Source of the DNA: Oscillospiraceae bacterium
Lineage (GTDB): Bacteria > Bacillota > Clostridia > Monoglobales > Monoglobaceae
Length of the DNA stretch: 32,217 nucleotides
Assembly (NCBI GenBank): GCA_015068845.1
Contig: SVJR01000015.1
Span: forward strand, 1 to 32,217
Reading direction: 5' to 3'
In this document: positions 30,384 through 32,217 of the stretch, piece by piece
Numbering within the stretch: position 1 is the first letter of the stretch
How the letters are laid out: every line of letters starts with the position of its first letter
Program-made: the position numbers and the translations under genes
Notes under the pieces: model-generated
Database searches by the model: none
Told to the model about the DNA's origin: nothing
What the model saw: the letters and a program-made list of their open reading frames with translations, nothing else

Positions 30384-30857
30384 ATGTTTGATTTTTTTAA
30401 AAAAGAAAAGTTTCTTACCGCTGTTGCAGACGGTCAGGTTATTGATATCACAAAAGTTTCCGACCAGGTTTTCTCACAAAAGATACTGGGTGATGGTTTT
30501 GCAGTTATTCCCGAAAACGGTGAAATTTCCAGTCCTGCCTCCGGCATCGTTACTGATGTCACCGAGACTCTTCATGCATACTGTATAACCTCGGACGACG
30601 GGCTTGAAATTCTTGTTCACATCGGGATTGATACGGTAGAGCTTAAAGGCACAGGCTTTACTCCCCTTGTGAAGAAAGGCGACCGCATCAACCAGGGCGA
30701 CTCCCTTGCCAAAGCCGACCTTGAGCTGCTCAAAAACAAAGGGTACAGCACGGCAACTGTTGTCGTAATTACCAATACCGAAAGCCTGAAAAGTTATTCA
30801 GCCCTTGAAAATCCGAATGCAAATTCGGGCGACAAGGCCTTTATATATAAGATTTAA
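30384..30857 (+). CDS. crr: PTS glucose-type EIIA protein
   Basis: A 157-residue stand-alone EIIA(Glc). His79 in ILVHIGIDTVELKGTGF is the phosphorylated residue and His64 in TLHAYCITSDDG the second active-site His; SPASGIVTDV and VKKGDRINQGD are family motifs. It receives phosphate from HPr and passes it to an EIIB. The AAAGGAAAA site is 8 nt before the ATG. The stop codon TAA is part of the left terminal inverted repeat of the downstream element. Whether it also regulates, as in enterobacteria, cannot be told. Confidence 0.93.
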   Translation: MFDFFKKEKFLTAVADGQVIDITKVSDQVFSQKILGDGFAVIPENGEISSPASGIVTDVTETLHAYCITSDDGLEILVHIGIDTVELKGTGFTPLVKKGDRINQGDSLAKADLELLKNKGYSTATVVVITNTESLKSYSALENPNANSGDKAFIYKI

Positions 30858-31133
30858 GCCGTGGGGGGTCGAGCCCCATAAGGTTTAAAAATACAAATTT
30901 CGCGAAATACTACGGAAAAATCCACAAATATACGCCAGTATTATTCGCAAATTTCTTCTTGCCTTTCATCGAAATTTCTTATTTTTAAACTCTTCGACCT
31001 TAAACGCAGAGAAATTTAGTGCAATTTCAATGCGGAGGACGAAGACAGGCTGACGCCTTTCGAGGACGACAAGTTGAAAGAGTGCAAATTAATCAAGTTT
31101 AAGGCTTGTGGGGCTCGACTCCCCACGGCTTAA
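30854..31133. repeat. 280-bp element with 29-bp terminal inverted repeats and two hairpins
   Basis: Left arm 30854-30882 and right arm 31105-31133 match as inverted repeats at 27 of 29 positions, each beginning TTAAGCCGTGGGG; each arm can also fold alone (GTGGGG/CCCCAC-type). Inside are hairpin A (30883-30990; GTTTAAAAATA/TATTTTTAAAC plus AAATTTCG/CGAAATTT, with nested GCGAAATACT pairing to 30937-30948) and hairpin B (30998-31104; CCTTAAAC/GTTTAAGG, inner TGCA..TTTC/GAAA..TGCA). No ORF. It fills the whole 300-nt gap between crr and the EIIC gene and fits a MITE-like element or a large structured RNA. Confidence 0.72.
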
Positions 31134-31157
31134 GATTACGAAAGGAATGAATTTCAT

Positions 31158-32217
31158 ATGAAGAAAAAAGAAAACGGCCTTTTCAGCGTTCTGCAAAGGG
31201 TCGGCCGTTCGTTTATGCTGCCGATTGCACTTTTGCCCATAGCAGGGCTTTTACTGGGTGTCGGCTCATCACTTACCAACGCAACCACCATTGAGGCATA
31301 CAATCTTGGAGCCATACTCGGGCCCGGAACCTTCCTCAATTCCGTTATGCAGATTCTGGCACAGACCGGTGATATTATCTTTGGTAATTTGCCGCTTATT
31401 TTTGCTCTGGGTGTTGCTCTCGGTATGGCAGAGAAGGAACACGGCACCGCCGTTCTTTCCGCTGCAATTGCATTCTTTGTTATGCACCAGACCATATCCA
31501 CACTACTCAAAATCAACGGTCAGCTTGTCGAGGGGGCAATGCTTGAAGGTACGGTTTCCAATGTTGTAGGTATCCAATCACTGCAGATGGGTGTATTCGG
31601 CGGTATAATTGTCGGGCTCGGTGTTGCGGCACTTCATAACCGTTTTTACAAAATTGAGCTTCCCACAGTTATCTCGTTCTTTGGCGGTGTAAGATTTATC
31701 CCCATTATATCCACCTTTGTTTATATCCTTGTAGGTATTGCAATGTACTTTATCTGGCCGTATATTCAAAGGGCAATATACTCATTAGGCGGCTTGGTTC
31801 TGAACTCAGGTTACTTCGGCACGCTTATCTATGGAACTATCGAAAGAGGTCTTATCCCGTTTGGCCTGCACCATGTGTTTTATATTCCCTTCTGGCAGAC
31901 AGGTCTTGGTGGAAGTATGGTTATCGACGGCACAACGGTTCAAGGTGCACAGAACATCTTTTTTGCGCAACTGGCGTCACCAAGCACAACGCAGTTCTCG
32001 GTTGAGGCAACACGCTTTATGAGCGGTAAATTCCCGTTTATGATATTTGGTCTGCCCGGTGCGGCTCTTGCAATGTACAGCGTGGCAAAGCCCACCAAAA
32101 AGAAGGTTGCCGGAGGTCTTTTGCTTTCAGCTGCGCTAACTTCAATTCTGACCGGTATAACCGAGCCTCTGGAGTTCACCTTCCTGTTCGTGGCGCCCGT
32201 TCTCTATGTAATTCACA
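31158..32217 (+). CDS. PTS glucose/N-acetylglucosamine-type EIIC permease (3' end outside window)
   Basis: 353 residues are visible and the frame is open to the window edge. The N-terminus FSVLQRVGRSFMLPIALLPI with AGLLLGVGSSL is the classic start of glucose-superfamily EIIC domains; FGNLPLIFALGVALGMAEKE, GVRFIPIIST, IERGLIPFGLHHVFYIPFW and TGITEPLEFTFLFVAPVLY (the ITEP sugar-site motif) follow. It forms the membrane channel that phosphorylates and imports glucose or GlcNAc; an EIIB domain would be expected beyond the edge, and the EIIA is encoded separately upstream. The ATG at 31158 has AAAGGA about 12 nt upstream. ptsG versus nagE cannot be decided from this part. Confidence 0.93.
   Translation, partial: MKKKENGLFSVLQRVGRSFMLPIALLPIAGLLLGVGSSLTNATTIEAYNLGAILGPGTFLNSVMQILAQTGDIIFGNLPLIFALGVALGMAEKEHGTAVLSAAIAFFVMHQTISTLLKINGQLVEGAMLEGTVSNVVGIQSLQMGVFGGIIVGLGVAALHNRFYKIELPTVISFFGGVRFIPIISTFVYILVGIAMYFIWPYIQRAIYSLGGLVLNSGYFGTLIYGTIERGLIPFGLHHVFYIPFWQTGLGGSMVIDGTTVQGAQNIFFAQLASPSTTQFSVEATRFMSGKFPFMIFGLPGAALAMYSVAKPTKKKVAGGLLLSAALTSILTGITEPLEFTFLFVAPVLYVIH

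Noticed and set aside
30858-31157. GlcT-type antiterminator (RAT) in front of the EIIC gene
   Set aside because: The structures are much larger than a RAT hairpin, and no terminator with T-run overlaps them just before the start codon.
1-32217. CRISPR arrays, insertion sequences or prophage
   Set aside because: No regularly spaced repeats, transposase, integrase or phage structural genes are present in any frame.

Overview
The window reads as chromosomal DNA of a low- to mid-GC, spore-forming-type Clostridia (Bacillota). The closest overall feel is Oscillospiraceae/Ruminococcaceae-like, but the species cannot be told from sequence alone. Reasons: strong GGAGG-type ribosome binding sites, SigA promoters with 17-nt spacers, an infC-rpmI-rplT operon with a terminator leader, a DUF421/DUF4363 pair, SpoIID/peptidoglycan-binding proteins without signal peptides, and PTS genes. 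No phage, insertion sequence or CRISPR array is visible; nearly all of it is vertically inherited housekeeping content.

Layout. 1-1050 (-): CdaR/PucR-type regulator cut by the window edge. 1277-6087 (-): an ECF-transporter S component, a TrmH/SpoU rRNA methyltransferase, dprA and topA. 6201-7605 (-): infC-rpmI-rplT behind a SigA promoter and an attenuator leader; infC most likely starts at a non-canonical ATA codon. 7701-8760: a small four-helix membrane protein converging on trmB. 8822-11220 (-): a three-gene cassette (beta-sandwich protein, SpoIID plus three peptidoglycan-binding domains, second peptidoglycan-binding protein), probably sporulation linked. 11341-12407 (+): DUF421 and DUF4363 membrane proteins.

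12506-20022 (+) is the centrepiece: an eight-gene operon tyrA-aroB-aroA-aroC-pheA-aroK-aroQ-aroE covering every step from DAHP to chorismate plus the branch enzymes to prephenate, phenylpyruvate and 4-hydroxyphenylpyruvate. In front of it lies a small ORF, not listed by a simple long-ORF search, that encodes a 46-residue peptide with 12 Tyr/Phe in a run of 19 residues. It is followed by a 19-bp antiterminator helix that is mutually exclusive with an intrinsic terminator. This is the full anatomy of ribosome-mediated transcription attenuation by charged tRNA-Tyr/tRNA-Phe, which is unusual for Bacillota, where T-box RNAs normally do this job.

20024-21280 (+): rpmE, tRNA-Ala(TGC) and a lipoprotein, each with its own promoter or terminator signals. 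21397-23611 (-): a MarR-family regulator with a FabT-like palindrome at its promoter, followed by an acyl-CoA synthetase. 23634-24587 (+): a PflX-like radical SAM protein. 24591-27206 (-): PMCA-type calcium ATPase. 27304-28627 (-): M16 zinc peptidase. 28753-32217 (+): PTS enzyme I, glucose-type EIIA, and an EIIC permease cut by the window edge. Between EIIA and EIIC sits a 280-bp element with 29-bp terminal inverted repeats and two internal hairpins; one of them shares a core stem and length with a second hairpin at 21292-21398, suggesting a repeat or structured-RNA family.
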